Assembly (NCBI RefSeq): GCF_900289175.1
Contig: NZ_LT985747.1
Coordinates: 3,441,624-3,505,623 of the forward strand
Reading direction: 5' to 3'
DNA length: 64,000 bases
Source: Paenibacillus faecalis
GTDB lineage: Bacteria; Bacillota; Bacilli; Paenibacillales; Paenibacillaceae
The notes beneath the pieces were generated by a model. The model was given only the letters and a program-made list of their open reading frames with translations, was not told the origin of the DNA and did no database searches. The position numbers and the translations under genes were made by a program. Each line of letters opens with the position of its first letter. Position 1 is the stretch's first letter. This document shows positions 46,332-55,939 of the stretch, piece by piece.

Positions 46332-49300
46332 TTATTTTACATGGAGCAGATTCCAGATCACCACCGCCGCCTGAGCACGGTTGGCGATCCCTTTTGGCAT
46401 AAAACGGTCCGCGCCCGTTCCGTTCATGATCCCTTCTTCCCAAAGCAAGGCAACGGCAGACTTCGCATATGGAGCAATCTTCTCCTTATCCTTAAGTTTG
46501 GAAAGAGCTTGATCTGCATCAACTGCTCCCATTCCCTTCATCTGCTTCAGGACATTAGCACTCATCACTGCCATCTCTTCTCGGGTAATCGAACGGTTCG
46601 GTTCAAACTTATCGCCCCCGACGCCCTTCACAATGCCGGATTCTAAACCTGCTGCTACGATCTCATAATACCAATCGGAAGGTTTGATATCCTTCATGGA
46701 TACCGATGCGCTTTCTCCTGTCAATTCAAAAGCACGAACAAGCATCGCCAAAAACTCGGCGCGTGTGACGGGCTTCAGCGGCCTGATCGTATTGTCACCA
46801 AAGCCTTTCATAATACCTGTTGCTGTCAGTTCGTCCATGGCCTCTTTTGCCCAGGAAGGAACCTGGTCCGCATCCTTGAATACCGCTGGTTTCGTTGATT
46901 CTGCAGGCGGTTTAACCGGTGTTTCAGATGTGTCCGGAGGGGTCTGCGGTGTACCCGGTTGAGTTGGCGTTACAGGTGTCGTGGCAGGAGGTGTTGTGCT
47001 CGGTGGTATATACGGAGGTTCAGGCTCTGCTGGAATACCTCCGCCCTTTCTAACATGAACTGTAGCAGGGCTGCTTCCTTTACTTTCGTTATGAAGACGA
47101 TCAACTGCCGTGACGACATAAGTATATTTTCCATTGTCAGCTGCCGTAGTATCCATGAATGATTGGTCGGAACCTTCTTGTTTACGTACCGTTTTTAACA
47201 AATTAGCCGGATCGTGAACATCCCTCTGTTCCTTGTCTGTAAATCGATAAATCGCGTAATAGGCCTCATCCCCTTTAGATTTCCAACTCAGCCTTACACC
47301 TTCTTGCCCGTCACGTGCTGTAAGACCTGCTGGTGCTGCCGGGGCCTCATCGTCCAACCACGGCATGGTCGGAACCAAAGCCGGGTAGCGGTATAAATCT
47401 TCTCGCAGACGGTCTGTAAATCCCAGTGGATTATCCTCAAACCATTTTGCACTAAAATACATGCTGCCCTTCACCTGTTCAAAGCTTCGGTTGTATTTGA
47501 TCTGATTGGGCATTTCCTCCGGATCGAGCCAGCCGCTGCCCGAACCGACCCGGTAAATGGCCTGACCGCTGTATAAATGGACGTTCTTGTCTTCAATGAC
47601 GTCGCTCCACCATTCAATCAATTTATCATAAGCTGCCGGTGAGTAACCTCTGTACCAGTAAATTTGAGGCGTTATATAATCGATCCAACCTTCGTCGATC
47701 CATTTTTTCGAATCTGCAAAAATCGCATCATAACTGCTGAGACCATTTGTATCAGATCCATCCGGAACGCTGGTACTCTTGTTTCTCCAAATCCCAAACG
47801 GACTGATCCCGAACTTCACATAGCTTTTCTCGGCTTTAATCGCCTCGCTTACATCCTTGACGAACTGGTTTACATTATCTCTGCGCCAATCCCCTTTATC
47901 CGTAAATTCTCCTCCATACTTGGCGAAAGTATCATCATCTGGGAAATCCTCTGCCCCTGAAGGATACGGATAGAAATAATCGTCGAAATGTACGGCATCA
48001 ATATCGTAATTTCTTACAACTTCCATAATACTGTCCAAAATAAACTTCTGCGCCTCAGGGATGCCGGGATTAAAGAAAAGCTTTCCGCCATATGAAACAA
48101 CCCAATCCGTATGCTGTCTGGCTGGATGATCTTCCACAAGCCTGTTGATATCGTCTTTCATGCTCACACGATAAGGATTAAACCAGGCATGGAACTCCAT
48201 GTTTCGCTTATGGGTTTCCTCGATCAGAAACGCAAGCGGATTATAACCCGGATCTTTCCCCTGCTGACCTGTCAGCCATTCCGACCACGGACCATACTCT
48301 GAAGGATAAAAAGCGTCCGCTGTCGGTTTGATCTGCATGATGACCGCATTCATACCCGCAGCTTCCAGCTGATTGAGCAGATCGATGTATTGCTGCTTCT
48401 GAGCTTCAGGAGCAGCCCCTTTTTCAGGCCAATCGATATTTTCCACCGTCGCAATCCAGGCCGCTCTCATTTCAGCCTTTGGCAGTTCTGACGGCTGGTT
48501 CACAGTCATGTAAAGCGAGCTTGTTTTCCCGCCGTATGTAGCCGTAATTCTCGATGCCCCAACCATGTGGCCCGTCACCCTCCCTTTCTCATCAACCGAT
48601 GCAACCTCCGGTTTGCTGCTGCTGTACTGTACACCTTCCGTTAACTGTACTGGCTCTTCCATCCATGTATAAGATGCCATCGTGATCGTATCAAACGAAT
48701 CGCCGATGTCCACACCCGTCAAACCACGAAGCTCTATACTCTTCAGAACAGGTATCCTTTCCTCTACCGTAACTGGATGCTCTGCCGATATTCCCTTGTA
48801 AGACACGGTTATGACCACCGAGCCCGTGGACAAAGCTGTCAGATATCCTTCATCATTGACACTAAGGATATCGGGATGGCTGCTGTTAAAAGCAACACCC
48901 TCAATTAGCGGAAGCGGGTCATCATAACCATCATATTTTGCATAGGCTTTCATTTTTCCGGTAGCACTCTCTTCCAAACGAACAGGTCCAGACAATTCCA
49001 GACTATGGGGAGCTGTCATTTCATCACTGATTTTCAAATGAAACGTTGTAGCAGGCGCATCACCATATTGTGCCGTAATCGTCACTTCACCGGGTGCTAG
49101 TGCCTCAACAGTATCATGTGCAGAACCTGTTACCATCGCAATGCTTTCATCACTGCTGCTCAGCTTCACTCCTTCGGTTACCACAGCAGGCTCTGTCAAA
49201 CCAGCATATGTCTCATGGATGATCGCTCGCTGGGATTCCCCCGTCTGCATCGGAGTCAAACCTGTGATATCCAGAGCATACACCTTGGAATCGCTGTATA

Positions 49301-50231
49301 AAGCGGTCAAACGATCAAAATAAATCGCGCCTTTGTTTTTATTGTTGGCATTCGTTTCGACTACATAAATTTGTGACAGTTTCATCGGAGAGGATAGATG
49401 AGAAGGAAGATCAAAGGTAACATACTTCCAGCCGTTCCAGCTTAGCCCGCTGGATGATGTAAGGTCTATGGTTGATTTTTCTCCACTCGCTCCAAGTACG
49501 ACAGCTCTCAGCCAGTGATTGCCGCCATCTCCATAAACCCAAAGCCCCATGCTCTTAGGGTTTCCGGAAAGAGTTCTGCCTGTACTTCCATCCGGGTCCT
49601 TAAAATTAATATAAGCCGCTGAAGTACCTTGCTGAAAAACCGTAAAATCATATGACAGCCTGGCTGCGTGATATCCGTAGTATATTGTCTCCGGTCTACT
49701 TGCCAGACTTAGCTCTGCTGCTGCCAGAGCCGTTGATGCTGTCAAACCCGAAAGATCTTCGAATTCCTCTATTACCCCGGAGGAAGAATTCGATACTGCC
49801 GAATCATCGGGCAAGGGGAGCAAAGGATTTGTCTCTGACCCGTTATCTGCTGGGTTTTCTACCGGAGGATCTGCTGGCGTGTCGACCGGATCACTCGGGA
49901 CATCTCCCGGTGGATCTACAGGAGTATCAATCGGGTCTGTCGGATCATTGGACGGATCTGTTGGATTTTCTACAGGAGGATCTGATAGGGGATTTGCCGG
50001 GTCAGGGTTAACGGGTGTTTCTGTTGGCATTTCATTCTCAGCAGGAACTTCCTTTTGATTCTCCAAGGGTACATCAGTTGAAAGAGCCGAGTTTTCTTTG
50101 GTTCCATACTCCGCAAATGCCTCTCCTGGTAATGCTCCCATACCTGAGAAAGCTGTACCAAGTGTCATCATCATCGCTATTGTCCAACATATAAGCGTCT
50201 GCCTGTATCTCTTTTTTCGTCTACTCAACAT
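46332..50231 (-). CDS. SLH-anchored GHL10-type glycosidase with CBM-like and Big domains
   Basis: A 1299-residue surface protein. Approximate order: signal peptide 1-41; Pro/Asp/Thr-rich low-complexity region 45-150; CBM-like module 165-310; three Big-like domains 315-585; a GHL10/DUF187-type catalytic domain 590-940 (EMRAAWIATVENIDWP, GMNAVIMQIKPTADAFYPS, WFNPYRVS, AVHFDDYFYP); FN3 945-1040; a Pro/Thr linker; three SLH repeats 1120-1299 (PSWAKEAMDELTATGIMKG and two further units). SLH domains bind pyruvylated wall polymers, so it displays the hydrolase on the cell surface. The catalytic domain may act on amino-sugar polysaccharides. The ATG at 50231 follows GGAG. Confidence 0.92.
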   Translation of the reverse strand: MLSRRKKRYRQTLICWTIAMMMTLGTAFSGMGALPGEAFAEYGTKENSALSTDVPLENQKEVPAENEMPTETPVNPDPANPLSDPPVENPTDPSNDPTDPIDTPVDPPGDVPSDPVDTPADPPVENPADNGSETNPLLPLPDDSAVSNSSSGVIEEFEDLSGLTASTALAAAELSLASRPETIYYGYHAARLSYDFTVFQQGTSAAYINFKDPDGSTGRTLSGNPKSMGLWVYGDGGNHWLRAVVLGASGEKSTIDLTSSSGLSWNGWKYVTFDLPSHLSSPMKLSQIYVVETNANNKNKGAIYFDRLTALYSDSKVYALDITGLTPMQTGESQRAIIHETYAGLTEPAVVTEGVKLSSSDESIAMVTGSAHDTVEALAPGEVTITAQYGDAPATTFHLKISDEMTAPHSLELSGPVRLEESATGKMKAYAKYDGYDDPLPLIEGVAFNSSHPDILSVNDEGYLTALSTGSVVITVSYKGISAEHPVTVEERIPVLKSIELRGLTGVDIGDSFDTITMASYTWMEEPVQLTEGVQYSSSKPEVASVDEKGRVTGHMVGASRITATYGGKTSSLYMTVNQPSELPKAEMRAAWIATVENIDWPEKGAAPEAQKQQYIDLLNQLEAAGMNAVIMQIKPTADAFYPSEYGPWSEWLTGQQGKDPGYNPLAFLIEETHKRNMEFHAWFNPYRVSMKDDINRLVEDHPARQHTDWVVSYGGKLFFNPGIPEAQKFILDSIMEVVRNYDIDAVHFDDYFYPYPSGAEDFPDDDTFAKYGGEFTDKGDWRRDNVNQFVKDVSEAIKAEKSYVKFGISPFGIWRNKSTSVPDGSDTNGLSSYDAIFADSKKWIDEGWIDYITPQIYWYRGYSPAAYDKLIEWWSDVIEDKNVHLYSGQAIYRVGSGSGWLDPEEMPNQIKYNRSFEQVKGSMYFSAKWFEDNPLGFTDRLREDLYRYPALVPTMPWLDDEAPAAPAGLTARDGQEGVRLSWKSKGDEAYYAIYRFTDKEQRDVHDPANLLKTVRKQEGSDQSFMDTTAADNGKYTYVVTAVDRLHNESKGSSPATVHVRKGGGIPAEPEPPYIPPSTTPPATTPVTPTQPGTPQTPPDTSETPVKPPAESTKPAVFKDADQVPSWAKEAMDELTATGIMKGFGDNTIRPLKPVTRAEFLAMLVRAFELTGESASVSMKDIKPSDWYYEIVAAGLESGIVKGVGGDKFEPNRSITREEMAVMSANVLKQMKGMGAVDADQALSKLKDKEKIAPYAKSAVALLWEEGIMNGTGADRFMPKGIANRAQAAVVIWNLLHVK

Positions 50232-50278
50232 TCATCAATTCACTCCTTCAATATTGGATCGATGCTGCTGTACTCCAG

Positions 50279-50320
50279 AACCTGTTGCCTGACAGGTAAA
50301 GGTGGCTCACCTCCTCCTTT
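50279..50320 (-). promoter_or_regulatory. Hairpin-rich leader before the SLH protein gene
   Basis: Two small stems on the minus strand: AGGTG/CACCT (50300-50312) and ACCTGT/ACAGGT (50280-50297). They lie beside an AAAGGAGGAGGTG that looks like a ribosome binding site but is about 90 bases upstream of the gene start. A short GTG ORF of about 20 codons could begin within it. Could be a translated leader or an mRNA stabiliser; it matches no riboswitch class I know. Confidence 0.35.
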
Positions 50321-50464
50321 AAGAAATCGTTGAACTTATGAAGTCAAATATCACGATGTACCCTTATCATAGTGAAATTTTATTTCTAATTTCAATAGTT
50401 TTTTCAAATTTTGACTCAAATCCAAAATCAGTGCTTGCAATAAGCAATGAAGCCGCTACGTGTA

Positions 50465-50705
50465 TGGATCGTTCTTACGATCGCTGTTGTCCCCAAATTT
50501 CTTATGAATCAACTTTTAAGTGGATGAAATTCGGGGACAAAGGCGAACGCTTCGCTTCTTCAGATCGATTCCATCCCCTTCGCTACTTTGCTTTTTATGT
50601 CAAGAACTGATTACAAGATTGAGCCCAAATTTTATTTGTTTTTTTGCAGGAGAAGCGATTCCGAAGGAAACGGATCGTAGTTGCTCATTGTCCCCGCAGC
50701 CTTAT
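50465..50705 (+). repeat. Imperfect-palindrome intergenic repeat, copy B (extended)
   Basis: Core arms GTCCCCAAATTTC (50489-50501) and GAAATTCGGGGAC (50526-50538) pair at 12 of 13 positions. TTCTTACGATCGCTGTTG precedes the core, as in copy A at 12120-12245. A second GTCCCC (near 50690) after GGATCGTAGTTGCTCATT lies inverted with respect to the GGGGACA at 50532, so the element may be nested or doubled. It fills most of the 550-base geneless stretch 50232-50781. Confidence 0.65.
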
Positions 50706-50781
50706 TACATTGAAAACATCGGGCAACCTCGATATATTTTAAACATAAAGATTAACGCCAACCGGAGAAAGGATTATACAC

Positions 50782-51375
50782 TTGAGCAAAAATGACAATA
50801 CATACATACAACTTACCATCGCCATGTTTCGTACAGGCATTCTTGGTTATGGAGGAGGCCCCTCGGTCATCCCGCTGATTCGTCACGAAGCTGTCATTCG
50901 TTATGAGTGGATGAGCAGCGATGAATTCGGGGAAGTGCTGGCGCTAGCTAATGCGCTGCCAGGACCGATCGCGACAAAGATGGCCGCCTATTTGGGCTAT
51001 CGGCAAAAAAAGACTTTAGGCGCCGTCGTGGCCATTTTGGCGCACATCCTCCCAACCTGCATCGCTATGGTCGCCCTGCTATCCGCTGTGCAATATTTAA
51101 GCAGCTCCAAGATCATAGCCGGCATGATCGCCGGCGTCACCCCCGTGATCGCGGTCATGCTGGGCACAATGGCTTATGAATTCGGCGAAAAAGCTGTTAA
51201 GGGACTGGGAATATACACAGGCATCGGCCTGTGTATACTCTCATTCCTGTTGCTTGAGGCGATCCATATCCATCCTGCGATTGTCATTGTCCTGTTCCTT
51301 GCATATGGAGCCGTGCATTATAAATTCGTATCCAAGATGAGAAAAGAAAGACGGGAAAAGGAGGGGGCTGAATAA
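50782..51375 (+). CDS. Short-chain CHR-family transporter, N half
   Basis: A 197-residue membrane protein of the chromate (CHR/ChrA) family in its short-chain, two-gene form. The signature GYGGGPSVIPLI near residue 22 and ANALPGPIATKMAAYLGY near 57 are the family's hallmarks. The start is TTG at 50782, 8 bases after AAAGGA. It functions with the second short-chain protein that follows, as a heterodimer exporting chromate or another anion. Confidence 0.92.
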   Translation: MSKNDNTYIQLTIAMFRTGILGYGGGPSVIPLIRHEAVIRYEWMSSDEFGEVLALANALPGPIATKMAAYLGYRQKKTLGAVVAILAHILPTCIAMVALLSAVQYLSSSKIIAGMIAGVTPVIAVMLGTMAYEFGEKAVKGLGIYTGIGLCILSFLLLEAIHIHPAIVIVLFLAYGAVHYKFVSKMRKERREKEGAE

Positions 51376-51915
51376 ATGGAGTGGATTGAGCTGTTCATCA
51401 GTTTCTTTACTGCCAATATCCTCGGTTATGGCGGCGGTCCCGCTTCAATCCCGCTGATGTACCAGGAGGTTGTCACACAGCGGGGATGGTTGAGTAACCT
51501 GGAGTTCTCCAACATGCTTGCTTTAGGAAATGCGCTGCCGGGACCGATTGCTACCAAAATCGCTGCCTACGTTGGATATGACGTATCGGGCTGGATCGGC
51601 GTGATTTCCGCTTTGACTGCTACGGTGTTACCGTCAGCTGCCGCTCTCATCCTGCTTTTGAAGCTGCTTCAGAAATACCGTTCATCAACCGTCGTAAAAG
51701 GGATGACCCTGCTCGTACAGCCAGTCATTGCGATCATGATGCTTACGCTGACCTTGCAGATGAGCAAAAGCTCCATTGCTTCCGTTGGCGCTATCCAAAC
51801 GCTGGCTATCGCTGCCGTTGCTTTCTGGGCTATCAATATACGCAAAATCCACCCTGCACTGGTCATCATTGCGGCCTTTGCATATGGCGGACTTGTACTA
51901 TCCCGTATGGTGTAA
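51376..51915 (+). CDS. Short-chain CHR-family transporter, C half
   Basis: A 179-residue CHR-family membrane protein with the same hallmarks (GYGGGPASIPLM, GNALPGPIATKIAAYVGY) and about five helices. The start codon directly abuts the stop of the first half (TAAATG), with AAGGAGGGGG 8 bases upstream. The two genes encode a split ChrA-type transporter. Substrate specificity (chromate versus other oxyanions) cannot be read from sequence. Confidence 0.92.
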   Translation: MEWIELFISFFTANILGYGGGPASIPLMYQEVVTQRGWLSNLEFSNMLALGNALPGPIATKIAAYVGYDVSGWIGVISALTATVLPSAAALILLLKLLQKYRSSTVVKGMTLLVQPVIAIMMLTLTLQMSKSSIASVGAIQTLAIAAVAFWAINIRKIHPALVIIAAFAYGGLVLSRMV

Positions 51916-52065
51916 GAAAGGCAAGCGCTTTGTAGCAGTGTCGATTCTTTCGCTCATATAAAACCACGTATGACGTAACCTGCCTAATCGCTCTTGTCCT
52001 CGAAATTTCAAAACGGAAAATAAACCCTAATGAACATTCGAGGACATGCGGCTTACACACAACTT

Positions 52066-52227
52066 TTATTTGTTTTCTTTCATTTCATTCAGTATCTTGA
52101 TAACTTCCTCATCATGTCTTTTCGATCGATTGATATGCCCAATGACACTAAATACCAGATAAATATGAAGTAAGAGCAATAACAAACTGAATAACTGAAT
52201 TATCCCTAATCCTACCCATCTTTCCAT
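52066..52227 (-). CDS. Small hypothetical single-pass membrane protein
   Basis: A 53-residue ORF with a hydrophobic helix (WVGLGIIQLFSLLLLLLHIYLVF) and a charged C-terminal tail (KRHDEEVIKILNEMKENK). GGAGGGG stands 6 bases before the chosen ATG at 52227; the longer frame from 52254 is less likely. No family recognised. Confidence 0.6.
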   Translation of the reverse strand: MERWVGLGIIQLFSLLLLLLHIYLVFSVIGHINRSKRHDEEVIKILNEMKENK

Positions 52228-52422
52228 AACGCACCCCTCCTTATCTTTTGCCAATATATTCTACAAAAAAAGGAAAATAACTTATGAAAATTGGGCAGAT
52301 ATGACGAACGCGATTCTCATAATTCAATAGAACCATCCTTTCTGATCTGGACCGCTTACAGATTAAACGTCTTATCAGGCACATTAGTTCCATCATTTGG
52401 TACTAGAATAACAAAAAAAGAA

Positions 52423-52440
52423 AGCTCCCTATAGGAAGCT
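52423..52440 (-). terminator. Rho-independent terminator after the deacetylase gene
   Basis: AGCTCCC/GGAAGCT stem with loop TATA; the minus-strand tail is TTTCTTTTTTT. It lies about 85 bases downstream of the deacetylase stop; the stretch between shows nothing else. Confidence 0.65.
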
Positions 52441-52527
52441 CTCATCAAAAACGATAGGGTTAACCGCAGCCATGCGACACCACACCGAGCGCCAGAAGCG
52501 AACGCGCGATTGCCGAAAACCTGCCGG

Positions 52528-53796
52528 CTACTCTTGTTTATTCTCAGCGGTCGTTGTTTTAGCGGAAGTTAGAACCGCCCGCTTCTTCTTATGATTCCAA
52601 TCCACTTTTATATCAAACTCACGGCAAACTTCCCGCAGAGGAACAAGAGTATCTTCCGGCGTATCTCCCTTGAACACTTTTGAAAATTCAACAGATGAAC
52701 CATCGATTCGAAGCTTCGCCTCCTCACCCTTGACGAGTACATTCGGCTGAACATCCTGCCCTTTCAGTTTAGCGATAACCGTCTCGGGGCTTTGATCAGA
52801 GCGGCCACCGTTGATCCGAAATCCGTTGCGATCTTCGCGGTCATTTATACCTTCTTTTACAGTAAAGGATGCCTCAATACCTACAGAATCCATGATCTCC
52901 AGCAATTTGTCATGATGCGCGCCATACGGCAGAGCCAGCACACTTCGCGTATTCCCAAGCTCTTCTTTGAGACGCTCTTCGGCACGCAACAGATCCTCCC
53001 TTACCCGCTGTTCATATTCCTCATCCGTTTCAGTTCTCTTCTCCTGTTCCAGATACAGGTTACGAGTTGTAACAGGCTTTCGTTTGCCACTGGCATCGAT
53101 CATCCCATAACGATGCATATCGTATGTATGACTATAAAAATCAATCTTCTCCTTCTTCATCTCCCGCATCTGCTCCCAAGTCAGCTTCGGAGTCTTCTCC
53201 GTGCCTGATGAATCAATGGAAGACACGATAATAAAGTTGGCCGCAGGATAATCAAACTCTTTTAAAACAGGAAACGCATGTTCATAAAAACTCTCATATC
53301 CATCATCAAAAGTAATCAAAACCGCGTTATCCGGCACAGACTTTCCCTCTATGATAAAATCCAGATACTGCTCCATTCCGATCGGTTGAAACCCTTCTTG
53401 TTGGAGCAACTCCATCTGCTGTCTAAACTGCTCTGCCGACAGAATATCGTCTCGATCCGGCGTTTCCATAATATGATGATACATCAACACAGCGACCTGA
53501 TCCGAATAATATACAGATTGGTTCTGTTCTCCTTCTTCTTTGTCTGACACTGACTCTTCAATCCATTCTACCTTTTTGCCAAGAGCACTGCTGATAAAAG
53601 AACCGGGAACCATCACTTGGCCCTCATGAATCTCTGCATTCGGTTCCTTGAACTCCTTCCCATCTAGCAATAGAGTCACTTCTTTCGGTACGGAATTTCC
53701 CGCACACCCCGTAACGAAAAAGATAAGAGCCAACAAAAACACAGGCCATACCTTTACAAGCCTGGATACAGGCACAATTTTATGTAGTAGCTTCAT
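52528..53796 (-). CDS. Polysaccharide deacetylase lipoprotein flanked by half stalk domains
   Basis: A 422-residue lipoprotein (lipobox Thr-Gly-Cys near 31) with a CE4 deacetylase domain at about 95-330: LMYHHI, TFDDGYES, FYSHTYDMHRYG and LALPYGAHH. The flanks resemble the halves of a copper-amine-oxidase-N domain (about 38-80 TLLLDGKEFKEPNAEIHEGQ, and 345-410 NVLVKGEEAKLRIDGSS...LVPLREVCREFDIKVDW). Its likely substrate is N-acetylated cell-wall or exopolysaccharide GlcNAc. AAGGAGG precedes the ATG. The neighbours are also secreted wall-active proteins. Confidence 0.9.
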   Translation of the reverse strand: MKLLHKIVPVSRLVKVWPVFLLALIFFVTGCAGNSVPKEVTLLLDGKEFKEPNAEIHEGQVMVPGSFISSALGKKVEWIEESVSDKEEGEQNQSVYYSDQVAVLMYHHIMETPDRDDILSAEQFRQQMELLQQEGFQPIGMEQYLDFIIEGKSVPDNAVLITFDDGYESFYEHAFPVLKEFDYPAANFIIVSSIDSSGTEKTPKLTWEQMREMKKEKIDFYSHTYDMHRYGMIDASGKRKPVTTRNLYLEQEKRTETDEEYEQRVREDLLRAEERLKEELGNTRSVLALPYGAHHDKLLEIMDSVGIEASFTVKEGINDREDRNGFRINGGRSDQSPETVIAKLKGQDVQPNVLVKGEEAKLRIDGSSVEFSKVFKGDTPEDTLVPLREVCREFDIKVDWNHKKKRAVLTSAKTTTAENKQE

Positions 53797-54004
53797 CTGA
53801 ATTGCCTCCTTGTTTGCTTTCTAGGAGAAAGTATAAGGAAGACATCTTAACGCCCATGGTAGGAAATACTTAAAAATCCCTTAAACGATCATGAACAATT
53901 GCATTCCAAAGATAAGAAACTGGTAAGAACTTGGGATGTAAGGAAAGTGTAGCGACCAGACAAAGCGGTATGCTAAATAGAGCACTCGTGAACTATAAAA
54001 CAAA

Positions 54005-54039
54005 GCAGGTCACTCAAAGATGAACTTTGAGCGACCTGC
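54005..54039 (-). terminator. Rho-independent terminator of the stalk-domain gene
   Basis: GCAGGTCaCTCAAAG / CTTTGAGcGACCTGC, a strong stem with T-rich tails on both strands, between the stalk-domain gene and the deacetylase gene promoter. Confidence 0.85.
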
Positions 54040-54116
54040 CTTTTTCCTTTTCGGCAAAAACCTGTTAATGCAACTTAAATGAATTTTACGACCGGCCCCA
54101 ATCGTTTTAAGACTTC

Positions 54117-55901
54117 CTATGATTTCGGCAATGGTATAAACAGCATATGGACCGGTAAATTGCTGCCGGAAGCCGGCATAAACTTGAAAGTAACACTCTC
54201 CGCTTGATCTCCTGTCCGATAAAGGACTCCGGCTTCCGCCTGGTTTTTCAAAATACTGCCGTCTGTCATCTGCACAATCTTGCCGTTCACAAGCAAGGCC
54301 CCCGCATAATGACCGCCTCGGGCATTGAGAGCTACCAATGTATTCGGCGCAATACGAAGCTTCATCGAATACAACACACCGGTATTTCCGACATTCGTTT
54401 CCAATGCTCCGGTTACGGCATCAACGCCTTCCAAATATCCATCCAATTCTGGATCTCCCAAAACCAGACGTTGCGGCTCCTCCCCGATCACATCTTCAAC
54501 TTCTATCGTTCGGTTGGCGCCTTCAAACGTACCGCGGACATGCTTGCCATCTCGCGGCAGCATAGGCAGCTCCTTCAGCGCTTGAACAGGGTCACGTGAC
54601 GGGTCGGCTGCGACAACGGAAAGGCGAACTTCACCTTTCACATGCAGATCTGTATACAACGTTCTGACCTGACCCGGCTTTAACGGGGTCTTGCTCTTTT
54701 CCGGCAGCAAAACAACCGTCTCTCCCGGTGCTAATTGTATGTTCGCCACTTCGGTCCCGGAGCTGACAGCCTCCAAATAACGGGTAACGGCAGCTTTACC
54801 GCTGGAAGATACATATCGAGCCGGTCCGCCCATACCTATCGGCCCTGTTGTTATGACGATATCCGAATCCCCCGGATTCGTAGCCATTAGATAAACCGAG
54901 AGACTTTTGTTCGCACGATTCTGGTTATGAATATTGACGCGGACACTCCCCGAAATGATATCCTCGTAGGCGATGCCCTCATCCATCAGATGTTCAGGAC
55001 TGTTACTGCGAATGAACTGCTTGTTTTCTTCAGGTATAACCGTATACGGTATGGAGTCCATCATCAATACAGAATTACCGTCAATTTCGAACTTTTTACC
55101 TACAGGCGTATATAATTGGTCATACTGCTCTCTCGTATACAACCATTCGTCAAGGATGGTTACCGTTTTTCGAACCGTCGCTACAGCTCCCTTGCTGTTT
55201 TCAACTTCAAGCATGACTTCATGCTCTCCAGGTGTGAAGAAAGCAGGTTCATTGCCCGTCCACGTTTCTTTAACCATTTCATACTGAGGGTCATAACTCA
55301 AATTATTATAAACGACCGGTTCACCGAGTCGATATTCCGGCTTGTCCGTTGTAAAATCTGCAACCGGAGGCGAAACTTCGGCTGCATCCCTCTCCCAGGA
55401 CAGCGTAAAATTCCCTCCTTTGGTTACCAGCTTACTCCCGGTAAGGTTGGCCCAATCGCGTATAGATACCATTGTGCTGCCCCGGTAAGAAATAACCTTC
55501 GCATTCAGTACAACCGGTGTACCGTTGCTAAATGCCTTGGCGCTGCCGGTTTTGTAGCTCCACCGGCCTTCCTCCCCTTGTACTGTAGTCTCTTTTGTCT
55601 TGGCGCTATAGCTTAAGCCAAGCCCATACAGCTTGGCCATTGTACGAAGCGGTACGTAATGATACCCATCTCTTTTTATTATCGGTTGTGCAGCCAATCC
55701 AGTCTTTCCGTTAAATACATAGGCAGCCTTGGAGGACGTCAGTTTCAAATGATTGGTCCTGTTTTCATCATGAACCCCGGCAGCTCCGGCTGTATCCGCC
55801 GAAACGAAGCCGCCTATACTCCACCATGGAAGTGCAAGTACCAGAACGGTCAATAAAACGAAAACAAGCCGTCGAATGACCGGATTGCAGCTGTCTTTCA
55901 T
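54117..55901 (-). CDS. Secreted copper-amine-oxidase-N (stalk) domain protein
   Basis: A 594-residue exported protein with an N-terminal signal (LVFVLLTVLVLALPWWSIGGFVSA). Residues about 60-180 form a copper-amine-oxidase-N/stalk domain (YVPLRTMAKLYGLGLSY...YRGSTMVSIRDWANLTG), followed by a PKD/Ig-like domain (about 185-260) and a large C-terminal region of about 330 residues with no motif I recognise. ATG 55899-55901 follows GGGGGTG. It ends the transcript with the two-component system just upstream (about 40 bases), so it is likely part of that system's operon or output. Confidence 0.85.
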   Translation of the reverse strand: MKDSCNPVIRRLVFVLLTVLVLALPWWSIGGFVSADTAGAAGVHDENRTNHLKLTSSKAAYVFNGKTGLAAQPIIKRDGYHYVPLRTMAKLYGLGLSYSAKTKETTVQGEEGRWSYKTGSAKAFSNGTPVVLNAKVISYRGSTMVSIRDWANLTGSKLVTKGGNFTLSWERDAAEVSPPVADFTTDKPEYRLGEPVVYNNLSYDPQYEMVKETWTGNEPAFFTPGEHEVMLEVENSKGAVATVRKTVTILDEWLYTREQYDQLYTPVGKKFEIDGNSVLMMDSIPYTVIPEENKQFIRSNSPEHLMDEGIAYEDIISGSVRVNIHNQNRANKSLSVYLMATNPGDSDIVITTGPIGMGGPARYVSSSGKAAVTRYLEAVSSGTEVANIQLAPGETVVLLPEKSKTPLKPGQVRTLYTDLHVKGEVRLSVVAADPSRDPVQALKELPMLPRDGKHVRGTFEGANRTIEVEDVIGEEPQRLVLGDPELDGYLEGVDAVTGALETNVGNTGVLYSMKLRIAPNTLVALNARGGHYAGALLVNGKIVQMTDGSILKNQAEAGVLYRTGDQAESVTFKFMPASGSNLPVHMLFIPLPKS

Positions 55902-55939
55902 CTTTTCACCCCCTTTCCTCCCTTCGTTTCCCCACAATT

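Noticed and set aside
50279-50330. c-di-GMP riboswitch before the SLH protein gene
   Set aside because: The GEMM-I core (GCACAGGGCAAACC-like) and GEMM-II signatures are absent; only small hairpins are visible.
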